NCBI RefSeq assembly: GCF_026011715.1
Contig: NZ_BRVM01000002.1
Span: 124,001 to 188,000, forward strand
Length of the DNA stretch: 64,000 bases
DNA from: Cytobacillus sp. NCCP-133
GTDB taxonomy: Bacteria; Bacillota; Bacilli; Bacillales; Cytobacillaceae
Reading direction: 5' to 3'
Shown here: piece by piece, positions 16,470 through 25,059 of the stretch
Numbering within the stretch: the first letter of the stretch is position 1
Layout: every line of letters begins with the position of its first letter
Position numbers and translations under genes: made by a program
Notes under the pieces: generated by a model
Databases searched by the model: none
Told to the model about the DNA's origin: nothing
Seen by the model: the letters and a program-made list of their open reading frames with translations, nothing else

Positions 16470-17336
16470 ATGATTTATCGCTTGCTTGCTTTAAATATTG
16501 ACGGAACACTTCTCCAAACGAATGGAAGACTTCATAAATCGACGAAAGAAGCGATTGAATATGTACAGCAAAAAGGAATTTATGTAACGCTTGTAACTTC
16601 AAGGAGCTTTCCTTCTGCAAAGAAAGTGGCAAAAGCCTTGAAAATTAATTCTTTGCTGGTTACTCATAGGGGAGCTTATATTGCCGCCACCCAGGAAAAA
16701 CCAATTTTTGTAAAACGAATTCAGGAAGATGAGACATTTGAAATCGTGCGCCTGCTTGAAGGCTTTACTTGCCAAATCAGGCTGGTGCACGAAAAATATT
16801 CACTTGCCAATAAAACTAAGCTAAATTCCAATATGCTTGCCAAAACCGTTTTTACAACTGGTGATCCTATTTTTTACTCACAGCAATTCGTAGATTCATT
16901 GAGCGACACAATTTTAGATGAACCAGTAACGCCGCCTAAAATTGAAGTCTCCTTTGAAGATAAAGAGGATCTTCGGGATGCTCAGGCAGCAATTAAAGGC
17001 ATGTTTGAAAATATCGATGCGATTAAATTGAATGACCTGCGCATGGATATTGTGCCTTCAGGCGTATCGAAGCTAAATGGCTTGCTGTATTTGGGTGAAT
17101 ATCTGGGAATCTCACGAAACAAGATGGTCGTTATCGGAGACTCTTCAGATGACCTGGAAATGATTGAAGCAGCCGGTCTTGGCGTGGCAATGGGCAATGC
17201 TCCGGCAGAAGTAAAAAAGGCAGCCGACTGGCTAACGCGTTCCAATAACCAGAACGGCGTCAGCTATATGGTTAAAGAGCATTTCCGCAAACAGCATCCA
17301 ATCGAATTTTTGAAGAAAATGAATTTATTAAAATAA
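16470..17336 (+). CDS. yhaX: HAD-IIB (Cof-type) phosphatase-like protein, YhaX
   Basis: A 288-residue Cof-type HAD protein in the B. subtilis yhaX position next to hemZ. Core motifs: LALNIDGTLLQTNG (residues 6-19), VTSRS (motif II, about 43), a cap domain in the middle, and VIGDSSDDLEMIEAAGLGVAMGNAP (motif IV, about 215-240). The first Asp of motif I, the phosphate-accepting nucleophile in the D-x-D-G-T family, is Asn here (L-N-I-D-G-T). If the base is right, normal phosphatase chemistry should be impaired. Position and length support YhaX, a sporulation-associated protein in B. subtilis. Start ATG has a GGGGG-rich site before it. Confidence 0.85.
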   Translation: MIYRLLALNIDGTLLQTNGRLHKSTKEAIEYVQQKGIYVTLVTSRSFPSAKKVAKALKINSLLVTHRGAYIAATQEKPIFVKRIQEDETFEIVRLLEGFTCQIRLVHEKYSLANKTKLNSNMLAKTVFTTGDPIFYSQQFVDSLSDTILDEPVTPPKIEVSFEDKEDLRDAQAAIKGMFENIDAIKLNDLRMDIVPSGVSKLNGLLYLGEYLGISRNKMVVIGDSSDDLEMIEAAGLGVAMGNAPAEVKKAADWLTRSNNQNGVSYMVKEHFRKQHPIEFLKKMNLLK

Positions 17337-17582
17337 AGTGAGCAAAAGAGAGTGCGATTATACTAATCGGCTCTTTTTTGCGGTAATTGAAACTGGAGGA
17401 GAAAAGAGGAGGGAACGGCGCTGAGGTAAGCTGACTCAGCATGAATTCAGGATAGCAACGCAATAGAGGATGAAGTGGACGCAAACACAATCAGATTGAT
17501 GCTAAAAAAGCTTAAACGGCAAAGATCAGAACCCTTCACTACATAGAAGTATTTCAATTTATTAGGAATGTTTACCCCTGTA
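17337..17582 (+). other. Intergenic region yhaX-hemZ
   Basis: No gene is supported here. The stretch holds a weak GAG/CTCTTTTTT hairpin just after yhaX, and a GCTGAG / CTCAGC hairpin near 17420-17445. Two TTACCCC motifs occur 20 bp apart just after 17565, in the direction of the hemZ promoter. Confidence 0.4.
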
Positions 17583-17611
17583 TTGACCTGGTTACCCCAT
17601 TTCTGTACACT
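17583..17611 (+). promoter_or_regulatory. Sigma-A-type promoter upstream of hemZ
   Basis: TTGACC (17583-17588) and TACACT (17606-17611), spaced 17 nt, about 110 bases before hemZ. Confidence 0.5.
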
Positions 17612-17724
17612 TAAAGAAGTTTGTCATCAAAGAAAAAAACTAAATAAAATAGACTTTCGGCTGCCGTTAGCAAACAGGAAAATGGCAGTCTTTATGATAA
17701 TTTATAAATAAAAAGGTGATTGCT

Positions 17725-19230
17725 TTGAACATTTCGATTCTAGGTATACAGGATGAGCGTTTCCACCGCCCACTCCGTCTGATTGGGAATCTCTTTTTTG
17801 AAGAGTGTGAGGTGGTACTTGGTGAATCAGCAGAAGCTGATATCACGATTGCGTTTCAGCTTGAGCATGGAACCAGTATTAAAGCCCAAGCTGCACTTAC
17901 TGATAAAGAAGGCAAAGAACTCTCTGCAGCTTTTGAAAAAGAATTTGTACCTGCTGAAAATGAAAAAGAGAATTTCAAACAAGTTAAAAATGCTGTTTCG
18001 CATGTTTATCTAACTGTGTTGCAGGATTGGACAGGCATTATTCAAAAATGGGGAATTCTGACTGGTGTTAGGCCTACCAAACTTCTCCACCGGGCAATGC
18101 AAACCCAGATTCCTCAACATGAGGTTCATCAAAAGCTTAAGGAAGAATATCTGATAACGGACGAAAAAATTCAGCTTATGCAGAGAATCGTGGACAGGCA
18201 GGTTTCGGTTGTTCCCGATCTTTATGAGCTGAAAAATGAAGTCAGCATTTATATTGGCATACCTTTCTGTCCAACAAAATGTGCTTATTGTACTTTTCCA
18301 GCGTATGCGATTAACGGCAGACAGGGATCTGTAGACTCATTCCTTGGCGGTTTGCATCACGAAATGCGAAAAGTTGGTGAGTGGCTAAATGAAAATGATG
18401 TAAAGATTACTGCCGTATACTATGGAGGCGGAACGCCAACCAGCATCACAGCTGAAGAAATGGATATGCTTTATGAGGAAATGTACACGTCCTTTCCGGA
18501 TGTGAAAAATATCCGGGAAGTGACTGTCGAAGCCGGACGTCCGGACACCATTACTCCAGAGAAGCTTGAAGTTCTGAAGAAATGGAATATTGACCGGATA
18601 AGCATCAATCCTCAGTCCTATATCCAGGAAACATTGAAAGCAATTGGCCGACATCATACTGTGGGAGAAACCATTGAAAAATTTCACCTTGCACGGGATA
18701 TGGGAATGAACAACATAAATATGGACTTGATTATTGGCCTTCCTGGAGAAGGAGTGCCAGAGTTTTCTTATACTTTGAATGAAACAGAGAAACTGATGCC
18801 GGAGTCACTGACTGTCCACACACTCTCATTTAAACGAGCATCCGAAATGACGAAGAATAAGCAAAGATATAAGGTTGCCGATCGAGCAGAAATTGAAAGA
18901 ATGATGGAAAAAGCCGATGGGTGGACAAAAGAGCATAAATATGAACCGTATTACTTGTACCGCCAGAAAAACATCCTTGGGAATCTTGAAAACGTCGGCT
19001 ATGCTCTTCCAGATCAGGAGAGCATCTATAACATCATGATTATGGAAGAGCAGCAGACGATTATCGGACTTGGCTGTGGCGCTGCCAGTAAATTTATAGA
19101 TCTGCAAACAGGCAAAATCACGCACTTTGCCAACCCTAAAGATCCAAAATCTTATAATGAGAGCTTTGAACATTATACAAACGAGAAATTAAAGATATTA
19201 AGCGAACTATTTAATAACACGAATCCTTAG
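17725..19230 (+). CDS. hemZ: HemZ, oxygen-independent coproporphyrinogen-III oxidase-like radical SAM protein
   Basis: A 501-residue radical SAM protein matching B. subtilis HemZ (YhaW). The Fe-S cluster motif is PFCPTKCAYCTF (Cx3Cx2C, near residue 175), followed by the HemN-family YYGGGTPTSI, EAGRPDTI, SINPQS, and MDLIIGLPGE segments. HemZ is associated with anaerobic coproporphyrinogen metabolism, though some HemN-like members are heme chaperones (HemW), so the activity is inferred. TTG at 17725 is preferred over GTG at 17716, because AAAAGGTGA overlaps the latter and lies 6 nt before the former, and because the N-terminus then aligns with B. subtilis HemZ. Terminator follows. Confidence 0.9.
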   Translation: MNISILGIQDERFHRPLRLIGNLFFEECEVVLGESAEADITIAFQLEHGTSIKAQAALTDKEGKELSAAFEKEFVPAENEKENFKQVKNAVSHVYLTVLQDWTGIIQKWGILTGVRPTKLLHRAMQTQIPQHEVHQKLKEEYLITDEKIQLMQRIVDRQVSVVPDLYELKNEVSIYIGIPFCPTKCAYCTFPAYAINGRQGSVDSFLGGLHHEMRKVGEWLNENDVKITAVYYGGGTPTSITAEEMDMLYEEMYTSFPDVKNIREVTVEAGRPDTITPEKLEVLKKWNIDRISINPQSYIQETLKAIGRHHTVGETIEKFHLARDMGMNNINMDLIIGLPGEGVPEFSYTLNETEKLMPESLTVHTLSFKRASEMTKNKQRYKVADRAEIERMMEKADGWTKEHKYEPYYLYRQKNILGNLENVGYALPDQESIYNIMIMEEQQTIIGLGCGAASKFIDLQTGKITHFANPKDPKSYNESFEHYTNEKLKILSELFNNTNP

Positions 19231-19250
19231 CCGAATAGGCAAGGGTTTTT
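19222..19250 (+). terminator. Terminator after hemZ
   Basis: AATCCTTAGCC pairs with GGCAAGGGTT (one bulge) followed by T5; it overlaps the last codons of hemZ. Confidence 0.75.
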
Positions 19251-19354
19251 GTTTGTATATTGTTTAGAAAATGTAGAAATGTTTAAAGGATTTATTTGAA
19301 AGTTAATAGAATGATATAGGTATAACAGCCCGTGAATTTTCATGGGCGAATAAA

Positions 19355-19368
19355 TGTAAGCGTTTACT
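19355..19368 (+). promoter_or_regulatory. cre-like (CcpA) site
   Basis: TGTAAGCGTTTACT agrees at 13 of 14 positions with a strong cre (TGTAAGCGTTTACA). It lies 17 nt before the start of the broken acyl-CoA ligase gene, where CcpA binding would repress transcription under good carbon supply. Confidence 0.6.
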
Positions 19369-19384
19369 GAAAAGGGGAATTGTA

Positions 19385-20994
19385 ATGATGATGCAAACAC
19401 CTTTGACTATGACGCAGATGATCAAACGGGCTGAAAAGTATTTTCCAAAGAAAATGGTCATTTCAAGAACGGCCAGTTGAATTCAGAGATTAACATATAA
19501 TGAGATTGCAGAACGAACCAAAAAGCTGGCGGAAAGCCTGCAAAATCTTGGAGTTGAAAGAGGAGATAAGATAGGGACACTTGCGTGGAACCATCATCGC
19601 CATCTGGAGGCTTATTTTGCAATCCCATGCAGCGGGGCGGTTCTTCATACGATCAATATCCGTCTGTCGCTGAAGCATATTTCCTCTATTATAAATCATG
19701 CCGAAGATAAGATGCTGCTCATAGATCCCGATATTGTTCCGTTAATCGAGAAGGTGAAGGATGAACTAAAGACAGTCAAGGCGTTCATTATTACGACTGA
19801 TGATAAAGAACTGCCGGAGACATCTCTATCACCTGTTTATCATTATGAAAAATTGATTGAGGAAGCAAGCTGCGAATATGATTATCGGGATGATTTGAAT
19901 GAAAACTCACCTGCAGGAATGTGCTATACTTCCGCTACAACGGGCAATCCAAAAGGCATTGTATATTCCCATCGCGGCATCGTTCTCCATAGCATGGCAC
20001 TTGGAATGGCGGATAGTGCAGCGGTAAGCGAAAAAGATATCGCTCTTCCCATGGTGCCGATGTTCCATGAGAATGCATGTGGGCTGCCATTTGCAGCTGT
20101 TTGGTTTGGAACAACACTAGTCTTGCCGGGACCTTATTTTACACCTAAGCTTCTCGCTGAACTTATCCAATCGGAAAAAGTCACGATAACCGCAGGGGTG
20201 CCGACAATCTGGCTGGGCCTTTTAAAAGAACTGGATGAAAATGAACATGACATGAGTTCGCTCAGATCGGTTCTTTGCGGTGGTTCTGCAGCACCGAAAA
20301 GTATGATTAAAGCTTTCGAGCAAAAGCACAAGATTCCTTTCATGCATGCTTATGGAATGACAGAAACAAGTCCGCTTGTAGTCATCTCAACCCTAAAAAG
20401 CTATCAGGAAGAATTATCCGCCGAAGAGCAGCTTGAGATTAAAGCCAAGCAGGGCATTCTTGTTCCAGGGCTGGAAATGAAGGTTGCCGGCAAGAACGGG
20501 GAAGCGGCTTGGGATGGCAAGGAAATGGGTGAGCTTGCTATCAGAGGCCCGTGGATTGCTTCTGAATATTATAAAGAGATGCATTCTTTGATGGCTGGCT
20601 CTATACTGGGGATGTGGTAACCATTGATGAAGAAGGCTTTATCAAAATTGTTGACCGGACAAAAGACTTGATTAATAGCGGTGGAGAGTGGATTTCTTCG
20701 GTTGATATTGAAAATGCCCTAATGGGCCATGAAGCTGTGTTCGAGGCAGCAGTTGTTGCCGTACCCCATGAGCAGTGGCAGGAGCGGCCTGTTGCGTGTG
20801 TCGTTTTAAAAGAGCAGTTTAAAGGGAAAACAAGCAAACAAGAGTTATATGAATTCCTTAAACCGCAGTTTGCGAAATGGTGGCTTCCAGAAGATATTTT
20901 ATTTCTTGAAGAAATACCGAAAACGTCTGCTGGCAAATTCCTTAAGAAGGCATTAAGGGATCAAGTCCATAAACAATATACAGGAAAAGCATAG
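19385..20994 (+). pseudogene. Acyl-CoA synthetase (fatty-acid CoA ligase), broken by a stop and a frameshift
   Basis: An AMP-forming acyl-CoA ligase of about 535 codons, disrupted twice. The ATG at 19385 (AAAAGGGG upstream) opens MMMQTPLTMTQMIKRAEKYFPKKMV; a TGA at 19478-19480 stands where RTA-S-x-IQRLTYNEIAERTKKL needs a sense codon. The frame then continues through the AMP-binding motif (YTSATTGNPKGIVYSHRG) and YGMTETSP, until a one-base shift near 20585-20587. After it the downstream frame reads FDGWLYTGDVVTIDEEGFIKIVDRTKDLINSGGEWIS and the C-terminal PKTSAGKFLKKALR. No long intact product can be made. An upstream cre-like site and downstream terminator remain. A sequencing error could explain one lesion, less easily both. 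Confidence 0.9.
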
Positions 20995-21008
20995 AAAATT
21001 ATTGAATA

Positions 21009-21040
21009 AAGCAGGATCCATCCCCGGATGCTGCTTTTTG
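21009..21040 (+). terminator. Terminator after the acyl-CoA ligase pseudogene
   Basis: AGCAG-ATCC / GGAT-CTGCT stem with a symmetric G-G mismatch, followed by a T run. Confidence 0.8.
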
Positions 21041-21206
21041 GTGGTTCTTCCGATGATTTATCGATTGCTCGATCACTCTGCGGGAGGTTTACTAAATAAA
21101 AAAATCTAAAAAAAATAACAAAATTTAAAATTTTTGGATAAAATACTTTTTAAACATAATAATACTCTTTATAATAAAAGAAGCTATTAAAGGAGGGGGA
21201 AGGATT

Positions 21207-21998
21207 TTGGCAATAGATTTTGTAACTGATACTGTCAGCTTGGAGATTAATGGGCGCGTGGCAACTGTTGAGATGAACAGACCGGAATCACTAAATGCAT
21301 TAAATGTGGAGATGCTAAAAGGGTTATTGGCTGTTATGAAGGATGTCAGCCAAATAAATGAGGTAGATATTGTTATTTTAAAAGGGAAGGGACGAGCTTT
21401 TTCCTCCGGCGGTGATATTAAAACCATGCTTTTGGAAGCGAATGAAAGCGATTTCTCTACTGTGATGGATTGCATCAATGAACTGGTGGTAACCATATAC
21501 AGCTTACCGAAGCTGACGATTAGCACAGTGGCAGGTGCTGCTGCGGGCTTAGGTTTCAGTCTTGCGTTAGCCACCGATTATATTTTGGCAGATAAGAACA
21601 GCAAGCTGGCAATGAACTTTATTGGCATAGGATTAATCCCAGATGGAGGTTCCCATTTCTTCCTGCAGCAGCGTATCGGTGAGGATAGAGCGAAACACTT
21701 AATCTGGGAAGGAAAAGTGCTGACAGCAGATGATGCCTTGCAAATGGGGCTAATCCATGAAGTAGCACAGGGTGATTTAAGTGAAGCGGTTCATGCAAAG
21801 CTGAATAAATGGCTTAACAGTCCCACAGAAGCAATGATTAAAACAAAGAAAATCCTTGCAGATAAAAACCGTTCTGTATTATTAAAAGTACTCGAGCTAG
21901 AAAAACTAGGACAGCATAAAATGAGGCAAACCGAGGATCACAAGGAAGGAATTCAGGCCTTTATTGAAAAAAGAAAGCCGGTATTCGAAGGGAAGTAA
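21207..21998 (+). CDS. yhaR: Enoyl-CoA hydratase/isomerase family protein (YhaR-like)
   Basis: A 263-residue crotonase-fold protein. Oxyanion-hole motifs: KGRAFSSGGDIKTM (about 60-73) and STVAGAAAGLGFSLALATD (about 108-126). The second catalytic Glu region reads MNFIGIGLIPDGGSHFFLQQRIG, so a Gly replaces the first hydratase Glu and Asp is found where Glu is usual; this suggests an isomerase or divergent activity. The position between hemZ and yhaQ matches B. subtilis yhaR. The TTG start at 21207 follows AGGAGGGGG. It may take part in fatty-acid or branched-chain acid breakdown together with the adjacent ligase, now broken. Confidence 0.85.
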   Translation: MAIDFVTDTVSLEINGRVATVEMNRPESLNALNVEMLKGLLAVMKDVSQINEVDIVILKGKGRAFSSGGDIKTMLLEANESDFSTVMDCINELVVTIYSLPKLTISTVAGAAAGLGFSLALATDYILADKNSKLAMNFIGIGLIPDGGSHFFLQQRIGEDRAKHLIWEGKVLTADDALQMGLIHEVAQGDLSEAVHAKLNKWLNSPTEAMIKTKKILADKNRSVLLKVLELEKLGQHKMRQTEDHKEGIQAFIEKRKPVFEGK

Positions 21999-22009
21999 AC
22001 GAGTAATAG

Positions 22010-22042
22010 AAAAAAGCAAAGAGCCTATGCCTTTGCTTTTTT
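22010..22042 (+). terminator. Terminator after yhaR
   Basis: AAAAAGCAAAG / CTTTGCTTTTTT stem, 9-nt loop, T-run. Confidence 0.88.
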
Positions 22043-22096
22043 GTTTATAGAGGTAAGAAATTCAATTGTGGGTTGAATAAATGAAAGCTACTAGAT

Positions 22097-22282
22097 TTAT
22101 CTATGGAATAAAATTAGCTTTCCTGCAGGTGAAGTGCATCGGTGAGTTGTTTCTTCCAAACCCTTTTCTTTTAATAGTTTTTCTCCGAGATCTTTTGCTT
22201 CATCATCATTTGCCGCCTGGAAGGCCTCATCTAATATTTTTCCTCCGTCCGGCCCAAAAGCAGTAAGTTTATAAGTTAACAT
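22097..22282 (-). CDS. yhzC: Small YhzC-like protein
   Basis: A 61-residue protein (MLTYKLTAFGPDGGKILDEAFQAANDDEAKDLGEKLLKEKG and so on). It resembles the small YhzC proteins found at this locus in Bacillus; the tail ETTHRCTSPAGKLILFHR is typical of that family. Start chosen at the ATG at 22282, with GGAGC upstream; the frame is open further, but without a ribosome-binding site. No known role. Confidence 0.65.
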   Translation of the reverse strand: MLTYKLTAFGPDGGKILDEAFQAANDDEAKDLGEKLLKEKGLEETTHRCTSPAGKLILFHR

Positions 22283-22587
22283 TCTGGTAAGCTCCTTTAT
22301 TATAAAATTCAGATAGTTACTATTATTTTTGCATAATTTTTGCAAATGTGCAAAAGAAATTTGTTTAGTTGAGAAATAGTTAGAAGGTCCGTCCTAAATG
22401 GAGAGCTTCTCAGATGGGAAGCGATTCAAAAGGAAGTCCTCGTCAAAGTGTCAAAGGAAATAAATCAAGATCGGCATAATTAGTTTCATACTACAGAAGA
22501 AATAAGGAGCTCAATTTTTTTCAGGAAAAATGAACCTTTTTTCCTTTCTGTCCGTATTACCAGTTAGGCAAAGGAGGAATTAGAACA

Positions 22588-23487
22588 ATGTCATTGTTGC
22601 TTGATCATGTTACAAAGCGTTTTGGCAAGTTTATGGCGGTTGATGATTTGTCTCTGGCCATTCCCGAAAGTGAGATGTTTGGCTTTTTGGGTGCCAATGG
22701 AGCGGGTAAAACGACAACATTTCGGATGATTCTGGGATTGCTGGATCCAAGCGAAGGGAAGATTACCTGGAATGGAAAGCGAATCGATTATTCAACGAGT
22801 CCGCAGATTGGCTACCTTCCTGAGGAAAGAGGCTTATATCCGAAACTAAAGATAAAAGACCAGATCGTATACTTGGCAAAGCTTAGAGGCATGGCCAAAC
22901 AGGATTCCTTAAAGGAATTGGTCTATTGGCTGGAACGATTCAAGGTGCCTGAGTATGAGAACAAAAAGGTGGAAGAGCTATCGAAAGGGAACCAGCAGAA
23001 GATTCAATTCATTACCGCTGTCATCCATAAGCCGAAGCTTCTGATTCTCGACGAACCTTTCAGCGGGTTGGATCCTGTAAATGTGGAACAGATGAAGGAA
23101 GCAGTTCTGGAGCTGAAAGAGAGCGGCACGACAATAGTTTTTTCTTCCCATAGAATGGAACATGTAGAGGAATTATGCGAATATTTATGCATCATGCAAA
23201 AAGGACGGCCAGTCGTACATGGGTCATTGAAAGAAATAAAACGTTCTTTTGGAAAGAAGAATCTTGTCATCCATGCAGATTACGATTTAAGCTTTTTGGC
23301 GAATAGCCATGGAGTAATAAAAGCCAGACAGACTGCAGAGGGAATTCACTTGCAGATAGCAGGGGAAAAGACGGCAGAAGATATTTTCAAGGAGATTGCG
23401 GAGAAGGGCTTTGTCCGGAAATTTGTATTGGAAGAACCTTCATTGCATGATATTTTCATTGAAAAGGCAGGTGCTTCCTATGAATAA
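22588..23487 (+). CDS. yhaQ: ABC transporter ATP-binding protein, YhaQ
   Basis: A 299-residue ABC ATPase of the NatA/DrrA type. Walker A GANGAGKTT (about 37-45), Q-loop YLPEERGLYPKL, signature LSKGNQQKIQF (about 134, an unusual S-K-G-N-Q form typical of this subfamily), Walker B LLILDEPFSGLDP, H-loop FSSHRM. The C-terminal 80 residues are the usual small domain. It overlaps yhaP by 8 bp and forms a two-gene exporter, matched in B. subtilis by YhaQ-YhaP, thought to be a Na+/drug efflux type. Substrate unknown. Confidence 0.9.
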   Translation: MSLLLDHVTKRFGKFMAVDDLSLAIPESEMFGFLGANGAGKTTTFRMILGLLDPSEGKITWNGKRIDYSTSPQIGYLPEERGLYPKLKIKDQIVYLAKLRGMAKQDSLKELVYWLERFKVPEYENKKVEELSKGNQQKIQFITAVIHKPKLLILDEPFSGLDPVNVEQMKEAVLELKESGTTIVFSSHRMEHVEELCEYLCIMQKGRPVVHGSLKEIKRSFGKKNLVIHADYDLSFLANSHGVIKARQTAEGIHLQIAGEKTAEDIFKEIAEKGFVRKFVLEEPSLHDIFIEKAGASYE

Positions 23488-24730
23488 TTTTATGACCATA
23501 CTTTTTCATACCTATTTAAGCAAACTAAAGACCAAGTCATTTATAGTTACGACTATTATAACGGTTCTGATTGTCGTGGGACTTGCGAATTTATCAGGCA
23601 TAATAGACTTTTTTAATAAGGATAGCCAGGAAGAAATAGCAGTAATTGATGAGACTGGTGAGCTATTTGCCCCTATAAGTGAACAACTGAAAGCAGTTAA
23701 TAAGGAAATAGGATTAGAAAATTATAATGGCACAGTGGAAAATGGTGAAAAAGCTGTTAAAGAGGGAGAATATAAAGGTCTTTTGATTTTGTCATATGAC
23801 CAGGATGAACTGCCGGAAGCAATCTATAAAGCAAAAAGCATAGCCGATTCTGCCATCCCTTCAGAATTGCAAAGTGTGCTGCAGCAGATGAAAACTCAGA
23901 TGGCCGCTTCACAAATAAACCTCAGCCCTGAGCAGCTAGGGAAAATATATGAACCTGTTTCTTTTAAGCAAATAGCACTAGAAGAAAATGCAAAGACAGA
24001 AGAAGAATTAAATCAGGCAAGGGGTCTAGTTTATGTTTTGTTATTTGTTATCTATTTTGCAGTTGTTTTATATGCAAATATGATAGCTATGGAAGTAGCA
24101 ACAGAGAAATCATCCCGGGTAATGGAAATACTCATTTCCAGTGTCTCGCCTATCAAGCAGATGTTCGCCAAAATATTGGGCATCGGGCTGCTTAGCCTGA
24201 CACAGATGGCACTCATTTTATTAGTAGGCTACTATTCCATCAAACAAAATCTTAGTTCAATGGAAGGCGGCTTTTTTGAATTCTTTGGGTTTGGCAATAT
24301 CCCCGCCTCAACGATCGCCTATGCTCTCATCTTTTTCATTCTTGGGTATTTCCTCTATGCGACATTGGCCGCTTTTTTAGGATCACTTGTCAGCAGGATC
24401 GAGGATATACAGCAGATGATTACACCCATGACGATGATGGTTGTGGCTGGCTTTATGATCGCTATGTTTGGCTTGAACCAGCCTGAGGCTTCGTTCGTCA
24501 CCATCACATCTTACATTCCATTTTTCACTCCAATGCTTATGTTCATGAGGGCGGGAATGCTGTCCTTGCCGGTCTGGGAGCCAATCCTTGGTATTGCGAT
24601 TCTCCTTGCTGCCATTATTTTATTAGCTGTCTTTGGTGCAAGGGTTTACAGAGGCGGCGTATTGATGTATGGAAATTCAAACTCTTTCAAAGATATTAAA
24701 AAGGCGCTTCTGCTAACTAAAAATGATTAA
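23480..24730 (+). CDS. yhaP: ABC transporter permease, YhaP
   Basis: A 416-residue ABC-2-type permease. Topology: one TM helix at about 20-40, a large extracytoplasmic loop (about 45-190), then five or six helices (from about 195), including the NatB-type segment MEVATEKSSRVMEILISSVSPIKQMFAKILGIG. Start ATG at 23480 overlaps the yhaQ stop by 8 bp. A longer frame starting at 23396 lies wholly inside yhaQ and is not likely used. Forms an exporter with YhaQ. Confidence 0.9.
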   Translation: MNNFMTILFHTYLSKLKTKSFIVTTIITVLIVVGLANLSGIIDFFNKDSQEEIAVIDETGELFAPISEQLKAVNKEIGLENYNGTVENGEKAVKEGEYKGLLILSYDQDELPEAIYKAKSIADSAIPSELQSVLQQMKTQMAASQINLSPEQLGKIYEPVSFKQIALEENAKTEEELNQARGLVYVLLFVIYFAVVLYANMIAMEVATEKSSRVMEILISSVSPIKQMFAKILGIGLLSLTQMALILLVGYYSIKQNLSSMEGGFFEFFGFGNIPASTIAYALIFFILGYFLYATLAAFLGSLVSRIEDIQQMITPMTMMVVAGFMIAMFGLNQPEASFVTITSYIPFFTPMLMFMRAGMLSLPVWEPILGIAILLAAIILLAVFGARVYRGGVLMYGNSNSFKDIKKALLLTKND

Positions 24731-24784
24731 ATAATGCTGTTTTCGCAAAGGTTGTTGCTTTCGAACCAATATTAATTAATCACT

Positions 24785-24983
24785 GAGTTGATTGGAGGAA
24801 GGCATGAGATCCTCGAAAATGCTACCGCATTTTCTTCGTGCGATGATCATTCAAGGATGATTATTCAACGTCCTACGGGAGTTGCGTTACAAAGGAGACC
24901 TCGCAGACGCAGAGCGTCGAGGAGTCTTCCGGTAGCCCCATGTGTTGCTAAGTACCAGCAGCAGAAATCAACGGGCAGAGTTC
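24785..24983. repeat. Dispersed Bacillaceae intergenic repeat, diverged copy
   Basis: Begins GAGTTGATTGGAG and ends GAAATCAACGGGCAGAGTT, the same edges as the copy at 49151-49284. The interior contains CGAGGAG and GGAGACC pieces of the same family plus extra sequence. It is GC-richer than its surroundings and has no convincing gene. Such repeats are common in Bacillus-group intergenic regions and look like non-autonomous mobile elements. Confidence 0.65.
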
Positions 24984-25013
24984 TTAAGCAAAAACAACAA
25001 TCTATACTTAAAG

Positions 25014-25045
25014 AAAAAGCTCCGTTCTCAAGCGGAGCTTTTTCT
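25014..25045. terminator. Terminator for the LysE-type gene (bidirectional)
   Basis: AAAGCTCCG / CGGAGCTTT stem with T-runs on both strands. Confidence 0.88.
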
Positions 25046-25059
25046 ATTGCTAAAGGCAT

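Noticed and set aside
17560-17710. Possible small RNA before hemZ (two TTACCCC motifs and a CTGCC/GGCAG hairpin)
   Set aside because: The same stretch contains a good sigma-A promoter for hemZ, and no independent promoter-terminator pair was seen.
19478-19480. TGA in the acyl-CoA ligase considered as a recoded selenocysteine or readthrough site
   Set aside because: No known family member has selenocysteine there, no stem-loop is obvious right after it, and a second frameshift further down shows the gene is simply broken.
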